Assembly: GCA_029263395.1 (NCBI GenBank)
Contig: JAJCXO010000067.1
Span: 92,687-156,686 of the forward strand
Source: Acidobacteriota bacterium
Lineage (GTDB): Bacteria; Acidobacteriota; Thermoanaerobaculia; Multivoradales; J023
DNA length: 64,000 nt
Reading direction: 5' to 3'
Part shown: one piece after another, positions 62,995-64,000 of the stretch
Layout of the letters: every line of letters starts with the position of its first letter
Numbering within the stretch: position 1 is the first letter of the stretch
Notes under the pieces: model-generated
Told to the model about the DNA's origin: nothing
What the model saw: the letters and a program-made list of their open reading frames with translations, nothing else
The model's database searches: none
Translations under genes and position numbers: made by a program

Positions 62995-63666
62995 ATGGGC
63001 TATCACATTATCGTCAAGGTCTCCTCCGCCCGTATAGAAAGTCAATATATCGAGACGCTGGATGAATTGCTCGATCTACAGGGTCTTGGAGAAGATGCCA
63101 TTATCTATCAAGGTGAGAAAGACTGGAGGCCGGTCCGCGTAAAGGACGATGACCGCTTCAAATATTACCTCGAGCCATGGTTTCAAGCAGGCATACGAGC
63201 CCAGCGTCTCTTCGGCGAAATGGCTTCGGCGAATGGCTTTATGATCGAGCAGCTCAATCAGGACCAAAACAGCTTCAAGAGCTATACGGACAACTCTGAC
63301 CAACCGATCAAACGTGGCGACTATCTGGTGCGCAATGCCAGTGGCGTGGAGGTCGAAGTAAAGTGTAAAGAGCTGGCAAAATACGATGGCTCTCCTTGCT
63401 TTTGGATGAACTACTCCGACGTCCGCATGCACCATAACATGATGTCTCTAACAAGTACTCCCGTCTTGATTGCCTTCTTTAATCGTTGCGACGATCAGCC
63501 TGACTCAGATTCACTGTGTATGATCGAAGTCGACAAAATCTTGGCAGAGAAAGGCAAGAACGTGAGCTACGTTGAGAAAACGAAACTTGGAAAACCAGCA
63601 CTGACTATTCCAGCACACTTAACAGTTGCCGGGTTCGAGCTCTTGGCCAGGTATCGGAGTAAATGA
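62995..63666 (+). CDS. Putative PD-(D/E)XK nuclease-like accessory protein
   Basis: A 223-residue protein, visibly more AT-rich than its chromosomal surroundings. Residues near 107-128 read RGDYLVRNASGVEVEVKCKEL, an Asp followed at the expected distance by E-x-K, which suggests a restriction-endonuclease-like core. A second helix with MHHNMMSL and a strand PVLIAFFNR follow. I do not recognise a named family, and no methyltransferase is beside it. Position in a tRNA-anchored element next to a toxin-antitoxin pair suggests defence or DNA processing. Confidence 0.6.
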   Translation: MGYHIIVKVSSARIESQYIETLDELLDLQGLGEDAIIYQGEKDWRPVRVKDDDRFKYYLEPWFQAGIRAQRLFGEMASANGFMIEQLNQDQNSFKSYTDNSDQPIKRGDYLVRNASGVEVEVKCKELAKYDGSPCFWMNYSDVRMHHNMMSLTSTPVLIAFFNRCDDQPDSDSLCMIEVDKILAEKGKNVSYVEKTKLGKPALTIPAHLTVAGFELLARYRSK

Positions 63667-63865
63667 CTCTCTGAACTTGAATGCAAAGAAATCTCAAGAC
63701 GCCACGGCTCGTCATGTGAAAACGTCAACTACGCCAGATTACTCCAGATCTCTCTCCCATATGGTTGCTCAAGAGTTGCTCAAGTCAGCCAGATAGACGA
63801 ACCAGCACCCAAAAACCATCTCCAATCAACCATTTACATGGAATAGGCCCAATCCACTTAGCTCA
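63667..63865. other. Element end region with GTTGCTCAAG repeats
   Basis: After the nuclease-like gene. GGTTGCTCAAG and AGTTGCTCAAG (63762-63782) resemble the repeats at 60574-60607. TACGCCAG and CTC segments just before them also resemble the left end region. No ORF is convincing. Confidence 0.5.
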
Positions 63866-64000
63866 TAGTCCCGGAACCAACGATCCTTACTCCACCCCAG
63901 TTCACGCCAGACCACGCTAAGTGGTTGACCATCAAGCACTTACCACATTAGGGTGGGTGCATGGCCCACGCTGCATTACGCCAGTTTTCTCCCCCAGTTG
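63866..64000. repeat. Right copy of the 135-bp direct repeat (attR-like), cut by the window edge
   Basis: Begins TAGTCCCGGAACCAACG and runs to the end of the window with no mismatch to 60440-60574. It contains only the tRNA 3' end, not a complete tRNA. Since the left copy leads into an integrase gene about 77 bp further on, another integrase may follow beyond 64000. Confidence 0.95.

Noticed and set aside
63866..63890. A second tRNA-Gln at the right end
   Set aside because: Only the 3' end of the tRNA is present; the sequence before it does not form the acceptor or D-arm.

Overview
The window is a high-GC bacterial chromosome segment that most resembles Acidobacteriota, possibly a Thermoanaerobaculia-like lineage. 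I infer this from family content, not from a phylogenetic marker. The pointers are a secreted GWxTD/VWFA protein, a long duplicated-permease (ADOP/MacB-like) protein, an ECF sigma factor overlapping a Ser/Thr kinase next to a secreted TPR-CHAT protein, and many secreted hydrolases. Housekeeping genes (mutL, recO, glyQ, glyS, asnS, rnc, mgtE, an RNase E/G gene, tRNA-Gln) show that most of it is core genome.

Layout. 1-9 kb: the C-terminal part of an AddA/RecB-like helicase-nuclease (cut by the window edge), a hybrid histidine kinase, and an operon of a GWxTD/VWA protein with its exported companion. 9-19 kb: a 42-bp minisatellite, then exported peptide and amide hydrolases (M28 peptidase, an amidohydrolase fused to a beta-lactamase-like domain, and a double amidohydrolase with an N-acyl-D-amino-acid deacylase-like half), followed by two unrecognised genes. 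19-25 kb: TPR-CHAT protein, kinase and ECF sigma factor. 25-32 kb: pectate lyase-like protein, ADOP permease, and a PQQ-type sugar dehydrogenase with PKD and LamG domains. The two exported enzymes share a C-terminal motif. 32-41 kb: a decayed FitAB/VapBC-type toxin-antitoxin locus, an APH-like kinase, a PLP decarboxylase, an Hsp70/DUF2760 pair, an EamA exporter, asnS and rnc.

41-60 kb: MBL-fold hydrolase, mutL, an unknown protein, a B12-binding radical SAM protein, then mgtE-recO-glyQ-glyS, an adenosine deaminase-yhbY-DHODH operon, a fused alpha-beta 2-oxoacid dehydrogenase E1, and an RNase E/G gene. 60.4-64 kb: an integrated element beginning inside the 3' end of tRNA-Gln. It holds a tyrosine-integrase stump cut by an insertion sequence, a UPF0175/DUF3368 toxin-antitoxin pair and a nuclease-like gene. 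A second identical copy of the tRNA 3' end plus downstream DNA (135 bp up to the window edge) closes it, which suggests a tandem series of elements sharing one attachment site.

A theme of the whole window is short tandem duplications: 15-, 18-, 20-, 25-, 42- and 43-bp units in 2 to 5 copies, in and between genes. No CRISPR array, rRNA or complete second tRNA was seen. The least ordinary parts are the tRNA-Gln element, the collapsed toxin gene beside an intact antitoxin, the palindrome-bearing 43-bp repeats, the domain fusions at 11-17 kb, and the sigma-kinase-CHAT locus.
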